Below the pieces are notes generated by a model. The model saw only the letters and a program-made list of their open reading frames with translations, made no database searches and had not been told where the DNA came from. A DNA stretch of 64,000 bases from Flavobacteriaceae bacterium S0862. GTDB taxonomy: Bacteria > Bacteroidota > Bacteroidia > Flavobacteriales > Flavobacteriaceae. The DNA lies in NCBI GenBank assembly GCA_023015825.1, contig JALKAW010000008.1, positions 1-64,000 of the forward strand, read 5' to 3'. This document shows positions 1-6,821 of the stretch, piece by piece. How positions within the stretch are numbered: position 1 is the stretch's first letter; each line of letters starts with the position of its first letter. The translations under genes and the position numbers were made by a program.

Positions 1-2
1 CT

Positions 3-65
3 AATGGTAAAATTTCGAAAGAAGAATATGAAGAGTCTAAGAAAATTTTAGAAGAGGATCTTTAA
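3..65 (+). CDS. C-terminal end of a SHOCT-like protein (partial)
   Basis: An open frame enters from the left edge and ends at TAA 63-65 after 20 visible codons. The visible residues (N-G-K-I-S-K-E-E-Y-E-E-S-K-K-I-L) fit the short C-terminal SHOCT helix found at the end of many small membrane or regulatory proteins. Nothing upstream is visible, so the rest of the protein is unknown. It lies on the + strand, like the next gene, inside the outermost visible segment of the cassette array. Confidence 0.5.
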   Translation, partial: NGKISKEEYEESKKILEEDL

Positions 66-127
66 TTATTTAAAAAACTAAATAAGCACTCTGTTGTATT
101 TATAAGAAGTCGCCTCTTTTTGTAGCT

Positions 128-267
128 GGTGTACAACGGTTTGTGTATGGTTAGTTGCGTGGTTAAGCAACTAATTTAGTAAACAAAAACGAACGAGAGA
201 AAATTCCGAAGGAATTTTCCAAATAGTCACTTGCCAAAGCAATTAATTATACACGGTGTTACCTGTT
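128..267 (-). repeat. attC-like recombination site A
   Basis: AAC core at 135-137 and GTT core at 258-260, 126 bp core to core. Paired arms GTGTAT/ATACAC and TTAGTTGC/GCAATTAA sit inside an asymmetric unpaired spacer (5 against 3 nt). The tip is a perfect GAAAATTCC/GGAATTTTC hairpin. The right-hand box GTTACCTGTT is complementary to the left box of site B, so the two bracket cassette 7. Confidence 0.82.
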
Positions 268-346
268 GTATTCTTAAATGATAATTATCATAGTTTATGT
301 TTCTTTAATTTTTTAATTTAAAAGATTCGAATAAATTTAAAGAGTT

Positions 347-1744
347 ATGGAATCAATAAAAAAAATTAAGAAGGAAACAGTTGTAACTAACCTTCAAGAA
401 GGATTAACAGATAAATTTAAAAAGAAGGTCTACATTATACAACCAACATTCCATAAAATGGATGGGAAGCTGGTTAAAGGGTTTTCTCTGGGGAGTTGTC
501 CTTTAGAACTACCACAAATAGCAGGAGCTATTCCAAAAGACTGGCAGAAAACATGTAGTCATGAATATTTTGAAGATATTAATTATGAGTCTGATGCTTC
601 TGTGGTTTTCATAACTTCTCCTTCAAACGATATTTTACATGCGAAAGATGTTGCTGCAAAATTTAAAGAAAAAGGTAAAAAAGTTATATTTGGAGGACAC
701 GAGGATGCTTTCAGTGAAACTATTATCAAAGAGGCTTCAGATTCTTTTTATCGCGGTATTCCAGATAAAAAGGATATGAAGACAATGTTGAATGATGCTA
801 TTCAAAACAAATTGAAGCACCATTATGACTTTGGGCATAATTTTAATTACCATTATGATTATTCTGTCTACGAGGGAAAGAAAGTAAATTACATACATGT
901 TCAAGGTAGTGCTGGTTGCTTATTTAAATGTGAGTTTTGCCGTCATCCTTCGGCTTCAAATGGAGGGAAGTTTAAACTCCGTGATATTGATTGTATTATA
1001 GGCGACCTGAAATCAATAAAGAAGTTAACTAAATATGTAGCATTTAAAGATCCTAATTTTTTCAATAATAGAGCACATTTAATTAAATTATGTGAGCGAT
1101 TAATTAAAGAGAAATTAGGAATTATATGGGGTGCACAGATGCCAATTTATGTAGGCAAGGATAAAGAAGTATTGCAATTAATGCGAAAAGCTGGATGTAG
1201 AATTATTTATATAGGTTTCGAAACTTTGAATCAAAAAAATCTTGATAGTGTTAATAAGCCATTTAAGGTAAGGGATTATTTGCCAATGGTTAAAAAAATA
1301 CAAAAATCAGGTATTAGAGTTGTAGGGTATTTTATGTTTGGTTTTGATTATGATACTAAAGAATCTTTTGATCAGGTGTATGACTTTGTGAGTGAATCGA
1401 AAATTGCTTATCCAATAGTCAATATTTTAACACCTGTTCCAGGAACTCCAGTGTTTGATAGGATGAAAAAAGAGAGAAGATTAGATCTTCCAGATGCGGA
1501 AACTTTTAAAAAAGTAAATCCTTTGTATAGTATTCCATGTAATCATGCCTATTTTGAGCCAAAATTGATGTCAAGAAAGGAATTGGAAGATAGTTTCATG
1601 AATCTGTCAAAACGCCTTTCAAGTTTCAAAAATGTATTTAAAAGGGCCTTTTATAATTTTAATATACTTTCATTTATTTTGTTAAAAATGAATTTGGAGT
1701 TTAGAAAAGACCATCAAAGAATGGAGGTTCTTTATAACAGGTAA
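347..1744 (+). CDS. Radical SAM protein with Rossmann-like N-terminal domain
   Basis: 465 aa. The [4Fe-4S]/SAM site is C191-x3-C195-x2-C198 in GCLFKCEFCRH, so it should cleave S-adenosylmethionine reductively. Residues 28-150 form an alternating beta/alpha domain like the cobalamin-binding domain that precedes radical SAM cores in the B12-dependent (class B) group. No DxHxxG motif is visible, so cobalamin binding is unproven. The core continues with KYVAFKDPNFF, IIYIGFETLN and a late VPGTPVFDRM motif, as in MiaB/HpnJ-like enzymes. The substrate is unknown. It is the only intact gene on the + strand in the array, so it is reversed relative to the other cassette genes. Its TAA overlaps the AAC core of site B by two bases. 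The start is the first ATG, 87 bp past the GTT of site A. Confidence 0.85.
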   Translation: MESIKKIKKETVVTNLQEGLTDKFKKKVYIIQPTFHKMDGKLVKGFSLGSCPLELPQIAGAIPKDWQKTCSHEYFEDINYESDASVVFITSPSNDILHAKDVAAKFKEKGKKVIFGGHEDAFSETIIKEASDSFYRGIPDKKDMKTMLNDAIQNKLKHHYDFGHNFNYHYDYSVYEGKKVNYIHVQGSAGCLFKCEFCRHPSASNGGKFKLRDIDCIIGDLKSIKKLTKYVAFKDPNFFNNRAHLIKLCERLIKEKLGIIWGAQMPIYVGKDKEVLQLMRKAGCRIIYIGFETLNQKNLDSVNKPFKVRDYLPMVKKIQKSGIRVVGYFMFGFDYDTKESFDQVYDFVSESKIAYPIVNILTPVPGTPVFDRMKKERRLDLPDAETFKKVNPLYSIPCNHAYFEPKLMSRKELEDSFMNLSKRLSSFKNVFKRAFYNFNILSFILLKMNLEFRKDHQRMEVLYNR

Positions 1745-1873
1745 CGGTTTTGTATAAGATTAGTTACGTTGTTTGAGCACCTAATTTAGCAAATACAAAC
1801 CAAATAGAAAATCCGCGAGAATTTTCGTAAGTAGGCTAGCACTAGCAATTAATTTTATACGGTGTTGGCGTGT
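1736..1873 (-). repeat. attC-like recombination site B
   Basis: Cores AAC 1743-1745 and GTT 1864-1866 (124 bp). The arms are GTATAAGATTAGTTAC against GCAATTAATTTTATAC, with 6- and 3-nt unpaired spacers. The left box AACAGGTAAC pairs with the right box of A. The right box GTTGGCGTG pairs with the left box of C. The stop codon of the radical SAM gene is embedded in the left box. Confidence 0.82.
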
Positions 1874-1877
1874 CGTT

Positions 1878-3392
1878 TTATTTCATTCCAGCGAATTTAA
1901 TACCAGTTAAGTCAGCCATGTCTTTTTTCCATGTAGTAATGTCATTTTGATTGAATTGATTTAAGTGATCGTGACCACAAGCCCTTGCCATAACTTTCAT
2001 CAGTTCGGTAGATGCAGAGAAGAAGTTAAATAATTGATTTGCTGATTTGTCAACATTCAAGAGTTTTCTTAATTCAGGTTTTTGAGTGGCAATCCCAGCA
2101 GGACAATTGTTGGTGTTACACATTCTAGCAGCCACACATCCGATGGATTGCAAAGCGGAATTAGACAATGCAATTCCATCTGCACCTAAAGCCATTGCCT
2201 TAATGAAATCATCAGGAACTCGAATTCCTCCAGTGATGATTAGCGTGACACCTTTTCTATCTACTTTATCTAGATAATGTCTTGCTCTAGCTAGAGCAGG
2301 AATGGTTGGTACAGAAATGTTATTTCTGAAAATTAAAGGAGCAGCACCGGTTCCGCCACCACGACCGTCAAGGATAATATAATCCGCACTCGCATCTAAT
2401 GCAAATTGAATGTCTTCTTCAATATGATTAGCCGATAATTTAAACCCAATCGGAATTCCGCCTGTAACGTCTCTTACTTTATCAGCAAAATTTTTATAAT
2501 CCTCTGCAGTATGTAAATCATCAAAAGTAGGAGGGGAAACAGCAGGTGTGCTCTCTTTGAGTTTTCTTACTTCAGCTATTTTACCAGTTACTTTATTACC
2601 AGATAAATGTCCGCCAGTACCAGTTTTGGCACCCTGCCCTCCTTTAAAATGAAAAGCCTGAACTCGTTTTAATTTATCCCATTCAAAACCAAATTTAGCA
2701 GATGCATATTCATAAAAATATTTAGAATTCGCTTGTTGCTCTTCATCTAACATTCCTCCTTCACCAGAACAAATACCTGTACCTGCTAATTGAGCGCCTT
2801 TCGCCAAAGAAACCTTTGCTTCTTCAGATAAAGCACCAAAACTCATATCAGATACAAATAATGGAATCTCTAATTTTAATGGTTTTTTTGCATTAGGCCC
2901 AATTATTAATTCAGTCCCGACAGTAATATCTTCCATTAAAGGTTTTGTCGCCATTTGAGCAGCCAAAATCTGAATATCTTTCCATTGTGGCAGTTCAATA
3001 AGAGGAACTCCCATTGCACCCATTTCTCCATGATGTCCTGTTTTGGTTAATCCGTTACTAGCTAGTTCTTTGATATATGCCAAAGTTGGCTCTTCTTTTG
3101 TAGAACTTCCGCTTGTTGGTACAGATGAAGTATCAGTTGAAGAAGACTCCTCTTTTAATGTTGCGTGGGTTCCATCGCAATAAGGTGCATTTTTTGAATG
3201 TTTACACATGCATAAGTAGGTTTCTCCTGTTTCTTCTGCTACAAACTTTTTTGGAGTGATATCTGTGGTTCTATGTGAACCATCACAATAAGGTTGATTT
3301 TTACTTAACCCACATGCACACCAGTATTGCTCTTCTCCTTTTTTTAATTCAACTTTGATAGGTTTTCTATCTGCTATTTTAGGTTTACTCAT
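1878..3392 (-). CDS. CDGSH iron-sulfur / FMN-binding glutamate synthase-like fusion
   Basis: 504 aa. Two CDGSH (mitoNEET-type) 2Fe-2S motifs come first: C25, C27, C36, H40 and C61, C63, C72, H76, each with the CDGxH signature. A Ser/Thr-rich linker (about 80-100) leads to a GltB-type FMN-binding alpha/beta barrel to the C-terminus. Barrel signatures are FVSDMSFGALS, GEGGM, GQGAKTGTGGHL, ILDGRGGGTGAAP and the cysteine cluster CNTNNCPAGIAT, likely ligands of a 3Fe-4S cluster. The amidotransferase domain of true glutamate synthase is absent, so the reaction is uncertain. It could be a redox or ferredoxin-dependent GltS-like enzyme. It is the last of four same-strand genes in cassette 6, 37 bp after ribA, and its stop lies 11 bp from the GTT of site B. 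Confidence 0.85.
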   Translation of the reverse strand: MSKPKIADRKPIKVELKKGEEQYWCACGLSKNQPYCDGSHRTTDITPKKFVAEETGETYLCMCKHSKNAPYCDGTHATLKEESSSTDTSSVPTSGSSTKEEPTLAYIKELASNGLTKTGHHGEMGAMGVPLIELPQWKDIQILAAQMATKPLMEDITVGTELIIGPNAKKPLKLEIPLFVSDMSFGALSEEAKVSLAKGAQLAGTGICSGEGGMLDEEQQANSKYFYEYASAKFGFEWDKLKRVQAFHFKGGQGAKTGTGGHLSGNKVTGKIAEVRKLKESTPAVSPPTFDDLHTAEDYKNFADKVRDVTGGIPIGFKLSANHIEEDIQFALDASADYIILDGRGGGTGAAPLIFRNNISVPTIPALARARHYLDKVDRKGVTLIITGGIRVPDDFIKAMALGADGIALSNSALQSIGCVAARMCNTNNCPAGIATQKPELRKLLNVDKSANQLFNFFSASTELMKVMARACGHDHLNQFNQNDITTWKKDMADLTGIKFAGMK

Positions 3393-3429
3393 AATTAAAA
3401 TATTTTTTGAATTTTTAATACATACTAAA

Positions 3430-4014
3430 TTAAAGCAGGTGATTTAGTTTTTCTTTTTTTATCTCCAAATAATCTAAATTGTGCTCATTAGTTTCAACAA
3501 TTAAAGGAATTCTTCGCGTTACATTAATACTTGAATTTTCCATTACATTTATTTTTTCAGGATTATTAGACAATAGTTCTATCGATTTAATTTTTAAAGA
3601 TTCAAGTGCTTTAATGGCAATTGAAAAATCTCTTAAATCAGTATCGAAACCTAGTGAGTGATTTGCTTGAATAGTGTCCTGTCCTTTATCTTGTAATGCG
3701 TAAGCATTGATTTTATTAAATAAACCAATTCCCCTTCCTTCTTGTCTTAAATAAAGAATGATTCCAGAACCTTTTTCTGAAATCATTCTCATACTTTCTG
3801 CTAATTGTTCACCACAATCACATTTTTTAGATGCAAAAATATCACCTGTCAAGCATTCTGAATGAATTCTTGTTAGCACATTTTCTTGATTTGTTAATTC
3901 ACCTTTAAATAATAGACAATGTTCATGTATGTCTCCTTCTTGCTTAAAGGAAATAATATTGAATTTACCATAATTAGTAGGTAATATTGCCTTGTTTGAA
4001 AATAGAATTTTCAT
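3430..4014 (-). CDS. ribA: GTP cyclohydrolase II
   Basis: 194 aa, the usual length of stand-alone GTP cyclohydrolase II. This enzyme opens GTP to 2,5-diamino-6-ribosylamino-pyrimidinone phosphate, the first step of riboflavin synthesis. Zinc ligands C54, C65 and C67 (ECLTGDIFASKKCDCGE) and the signature LRQEGRGIGL (89-98) are intact. DLRDF and LLSNNPEKI also match the family. Cytosolic. Flavobacteria usually carry a fused RibBA, so this stand-alone copy inside a cassette may be an extra paralogue; that is inference. It sits between yceI (46 bp) and the glutamate synthase-like gene (37 bp), probably in one transcript. A flavin product would suit the FMN-binding neighbour. Confidence 0.9.
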   Translation of the reverse strand: MKILFSNKAILPTNYGKFNIISFKQEGDIHEHCLLFKGELTNQENVLTRIHSECLTGDIFASKKCDCGEQLAESMRMISEKGSGIILYLRQEGRGIGLFNKINAYALQDKGQDTIQANHSLGFDTDLRDFSIAIKALESLKIKSIELLSNNPEKINVMENSSINVTRRIPLIVETNEHNLDYLEIKKEKLNHLL

Positions 4015-4060
4015 AGTGCTATTATGAATTTTTAGGTGTTAACCGTCTTAAAATGAATGT

Positions 4061-4633
4061 TTATTCGTTAACTACTAATTTTACATCTAATGTAAAAATA
4101 TCGTTGATAGCTTTATCTCCCAAACTATCAAAGAATGAAGTTGAACCATATCTCACATTAAATTTTGAACGGTCAATTTCTAATTTTGCGGTATAATGAT
4201 TTATGTTTTTAACAAAATCAAAAGTTATAGATTCGGTCTTATCTTTTATTGTTAAATTGCCAGTTACAGAGGCTTTACCATTAGAAAATTTTGTGGCTTT
4301 TGTAATTTTAAACGTTGCAGTCGGATATTTTTCAACTCCAAAGAAATCATCAGATTTCAAATGCCCAACTAATTTTTTATTATATCCTTCATCTTTTAAG
4401 TCAGTATTCGTAATTGATGTCATATCAATGGTGAAATTACCAGAGATTATTTGGTCGTTTTTTAATTCTAATTTTCCGCTTTTAATTTGGATAAATCCTT
4501 CATGTTGTCCTCCAATTTTTTTACCTAACCAATTGATTGTTGAATTTTCAATATTTACACTTTGTGACTGGGAAAATACTCCGTAAGTCGAGAATGATAT
4601 GGCTAGTGCCAATAAATAGTTTGTTACTTTCAT
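4061..4633 (-). CDS. YceI-family periplasmic lipid-binding protein
   Basis: 190 aa with a signal peptide (MKVTNYLLALAISFSTYGVFSQ) followed by a YceI fold, a lipocalin-like barrel that binds isoprenoid or polyprenyl chains. Family marks are STINWLGKKIGGQHEGFIQIKSG near the start of the mature protein, the middle motif HLKSDDFFGVEKYPTATFKI, and the C-terminal FDVRYGS-like stretch (FNVRYGSTSFFDSLGDKAINDIFTLDVKL). The physiological ligand is unknown. Same strand and spacing as the Crp-like gene upstream (85 bp) and ribA downstream. A 14-bp palindrome in its upstream gap may be an operator. Confidence 0.88.
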   Translation of the reverse strand: MKVTNYLLALAISFSTYGVFSQSQSVNIENSTINWLGKKIGGQHEGFIQIKSGKLELKNDQIISGNFTIDMTSITNTDLKDEGYNKKLVGHLKSDDFFGVEKYPTATFKITKATKFSNGKASVTGNLTIKDKTESITFDFVKNINHYTAKLEIDRSKFNVRYGSTSFFDSLGDKAINDIFTLDVKLVVNE

Positions 4634-4685
4634 TTTTTTAATATTTTGTTAGATACAAATATGCGAAGCAACTAAATCAATTTCA

Positions 4686-4699
4686 TTAATCTAGATTAA
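4686..4699. promoter_or_regulatory. 14-bp palindrome upstream of yceI, possible operator
   Basis: TTAATCTAGATTAA is a perfect palindrome in the 85-bp gap between the Crp-like gene and yceI, 53-66 bp before the yceI start. A dimeric regulator such as the adjacent Crp-like protein could bind here, but nothing in the sequence proves it. Confidence 0.3.
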
Positions 4700-4718
4700 G
4701 AAATGAATTTGAAAGAAA

Positions 4719-5258
4719 TTATTTTGATTTTACTATCTCTCCTCGGATTTTACTAAGAGCTTCTGGAGTAATTCCTAAATAGGATGCAATCATTCTCTGC
4801 GGGACTCTGTTTGGAAGTTCTGGATATGTTTCTAGAAATTTATTATATCTTTCTTTTGCTGAAGTACTCATAAGCATTATTACTCTTCTTTGTAAAACAG
4901 CAGTCCGTCTAGCTAATAAATGAGCATTTTGTTTTAGTTGATCTTTCGTTAAATTCGATGCCTTAAAGCATTTACGGTCAAATATGATTACTTCAGAATC
5001 TGCTATACAATCAATGAATAATTCTGTAGGTTTATCAAATTCTTGTGATTCAATGTCAGCTATTACCCAACCTTCAGAAGCAAACATAAATATGTGCTCT
5101 TTCCCTTTTTCGTCGATGCTATAACTCCTTATCAATCCCTTTTTAACATAGAATGCTATAGATGTTAATTCTCCTTCTCGTTGAAGGGTTTCTCCTTTTT
5201 TTACTTTCTTGATTTTAGCATTTGAATCAAGGTTTAATATTTCATTTATATTTTCCAT
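4719..5258 (-). CDS. Crp/Fnr-family transcriptional regulator
   Basis: 179 aa. An N-terminal cyclic nucleotide-binding-like beta barrel (about 15-110; KKGETLQREGELTSIAFYVKKGLIRSY) is followed by a dimer helix and a short helix-turn-helix (about 150-175; PQRMIASYLGITPEALSKIRGEI). The length and the 'MLMSTSAKERYNKFLETYPEL' type helix match the many flavobacterial Crp/Fnr proteins whose ligand is unknown. No Fnr cysteine cluster is present. It is first in the four-gene cassette 6 block, with its start about 20 bp inside the AAC core of site C, so it may control the yceI-ribA-glutamate synthase genes behind it. Confidence 0.9.
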   Translation of the reverse strand: MENINEILNLDSNAKIKKVKKGETLQREGELTSIAFYVKKGLIRSYSIDEKGKEHIFMFASEGWVIADIESQEFDKPTELFIDCIADSEVIIFDRKCFKASNLTKDQLKQNAHLLARRTAVLQRRVIMLMSTSAKERYNKFLETYPELPNRVPQRMIASYLGITPEALSKIRGEIVKSK

Positions 5259-5269
5259 ATAGAGTTAAT

Positions 5270-5404
5270 GCACGCCAACGTTTGGTGTATGGTTTCGTTG
5301 CGTTGAGCACTAACTTAGCAAAAAGAATGAAACACATTGTTCAGTAGCAAGGAATTTCCGAGAGGAAATTCAGACGCAATGAACTATACACTTTGTTAGC
5401 TGTA
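5270..5404 (-). repeat. attC-like recombination site C
   Basis: Cores AAC 5277-5279 and GTT 5395-5397 (121 bp). Arms GTGTATGGTTTCGTTGC and GCAATGAACTATACAC. Tip hairpin GGAATTTCC..GGAAATTC. The left box CACGCCAAC pairs with the right box of B. The right box GTTAGCTGTA pairs with the left box of D. Confidence 0.8.
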
Positions 5405-5481
5405 GTTTTGTTGCACAATTAGTTAACAAATTATTTCTAATCATCCTATAAATTCTCTTGCGAGAAGATAAATAATACCAC

Positions 5482-5577
5482 CTATTTTATTTTTTTAGAC
5501 TCTCTAATGGCCAAGTAAAAACCTAAGCCAAAAAGAAGAGTTATTAGCCCTGCGAAATATGGTATTAGATCAATCAT
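5482..5577 (-). CDS. 31-aa predicted membrane peptide
   Basis: A 31-codon frame, M-I-D-L-I-P-Y-F-A-G-L-I then TLLFGLGFYLAI and a basic tail, forms one hydrophobic helix. Its ATG (5577) overlaps the end of the 61-aa frame upstream by 8 nt (AATGATTGA), an arrangement typical of translational coupling. No family is recognised. A chance ORF remains possible because of its size. Confidence 0.38.
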   Translation of the reverse strand: MIDLIPYFAGLITLLFGLGFYLAIRESKKIK

Positions 5578-5755
5578 TTTTTGAATTATTAATTAGTTTT
5601 AGATAAATTCCAAATGCTAATATTGAAGGAACCCATAGTCCAATAAAAGTTCCGTCTGCTTTTTCTCCTTGAAAATAGAGAACTTCGGCAAATATCAACG
5701 ATAATATAGCAGCAATAAATAGCAGTTTGTCTGTGGTTGTAAATTTTTTAAGCAT
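5570..5755 (-). CDS. 61-aa two-helix membrane protein
   Basis: Two hydrophobic segments are predicted: residues 10-29 (KLLFIAAILSLIFAEVLYF) and 36-54 (GTFIGLWVPSILAFGIYLKL), separated by a short polar loop (QGEKADG). The C-terminus is charged. No named family is recognised. It lies in cassette 5, between the DoxX-like genes and the 31-aa ORF it overlaps. The two together could be a small membrane pair. Codon use resembles the neighbours, and the ORF has a clean ATG with an A-rich leader. Confidence 0.6.
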   Translation of the reverse strand: MLKKFTTTDKLLFIAAILSLIFAEVLYFQGEKADGTFIGLWVPSILAFGIYLKLINNSKND

Positions 5756-5929
5756 GGTTTTTTATTTTTACTTTCGCATAAAATACTCATTTCATTTCAC
5801 ATTTTTATTGTTATGCAAGTTTTTTTTGCTTGTTCGTGTCGTTATAATTAATCGTTTTATTACGGAACTCAAATTAGGTTTTAAACACGTGCTGTGAAAG
5901 TATTACCAACTGCAACTCTTGATGGTCGG

Positions 5930-6265
5930 TTAATTTATTGACGCCAAAAAGATATAAGTATTTAGCCCCATATAAAACAAAGCCGCAAAGAAATCCAAAT
6001 GCTATCTTTTAATTTTATTCTCACTATAAGGCCAGATAACAAGTAATGCAAGACCGAAAGATGAAATCGTTAAAATTGGATTAAATTTAAGCCCTACTAA
6101 TAAACCTAAAGCTCCAATAATTTCTAATAAAACGGTTGTTAATACTATTTTTTCTAAACCAAACCGTTTAAACTAGTTTTTCATATGGGGTGCATTAAAA
6201 TAGGAAAAAGCATAAGTCAAAAAGGGCAAATTTGATATTAAAGTGCATATTGTAATTAATACCAT
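5930..6265 (-). pseudogene. DoxX-like membrane protein, inactivated by two in-frame stops
   Basis: Translating 6265 to 5930 in one frame gives about 111 residues with four hydrophobic segments. The middle (FKRFGLEKIVLTTVLLEIIGALGLLVG) is the DoxX-like type. TAG stops fall at codon 31 (6173-6175) and codon 88 (6002-6004), with clear homology continuing through both. The length equals that of the intact 111-aa DoxX-like gene immediately upstream (6275-6610), so this is probably a decayed tandem relative in the same cassette. Confidence 0.65.
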
Positions 6266-6274
6266 GCTAATTTA

Positions 6275-6610
6275 TTAAAATGATGAATATGCTATAAAAC
6301 TACTTAAGACCAGAAGAATTAGCGATGGTAAATGTTTAATAAATGGATTACTTATTTTGAAATGAAAATATTGAGCACCTATCATTAATAGACCCATAAG
6401 AATAGATGGAATAAGAACTAATGAGGGATACCAAATACCTACAACAAGCAATGTCGCTAAAGATATTTTTGTTGCTCCTACAATATTTCGCGTTAAATCA
6501 CTTAGTCCAAATTGTTCGAATTCTTTTAAGACATTATGAAACCTAAAAGTCCAAACATATACAACAGATATTGCAACAATAATTTGTGATAAATTTATTA
6601 AATTTTCCAT
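6275..6610 (-). CDS. DoxX-like membrane protein
   Basis: 111 aa, almost entirely hydrophobic, with four predicted transmembrane helices (about 8-25, 45-63, 64-84, 93-110). The middle motif FGLSDLTRNIVGATKISLATLLVVGIWYPSLVLIPS resembles DoxX-like family proteins of Bacteroidota: a Phe-Gly dipeptide, then a conserved charged turn before helix 2. Function in this family is unknown, with links to respiratory or thiol-stress membrane proteins in some members. It is the promoter-proximal gene of cassette 5, starting about 105 bp inside the AAC core of site D, with its decayed relative 9 bp downstream. Confidence 0.65.
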   Translation of the reverse strand: MENLINLSQIIVAISVVYVWTFRFHNVLKEFEQFGLSDLTRNIVGATKISLATLLVVGIWYPSLVLIPSILMGLLMIGAQYFHFKISNPFIKHLPSLILLVLSSFIAYSSF

Positions 6611-6707
6611 TTTATTTTATTTAGTTTTTCCTACTCATATGGCTTTTCGGAATTCGCCCCGTTTTTAAATAGGCTTCTGGTCTAACTTTTTAGTTACGTT
6701 GTATAAT

Positions 6708-6782
6708 TACAGCTAACGTTTGGGGTATAAGGCGTTGGCAACCGCTAGGTTGACAATGACTTATGACCCCGTGTTGTAGCTA
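6708..6782 (-). repeat. attC-like recombination site D (short form)
   Basis: Cores AAC 6715-6717 and GTT 6773-6775, only 61 bp apart. Arms GGGGTATAAGGCGTTG and CAATGACTTATGACCCC pair with one extra base bulged on the right arm. The terminal insert seen in the other six sites is missing, and the remaining loop is about 14 nt. Left box AGCTAAC pairs with C's right box. Right box GTTGTAGCTA pairs with E's left box. Confidence 0.8.
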
Positions 6783-6821
6783 GTTGATTTTCTAACTGAA
6801 TAAGTAGAATAACTGATTGGT

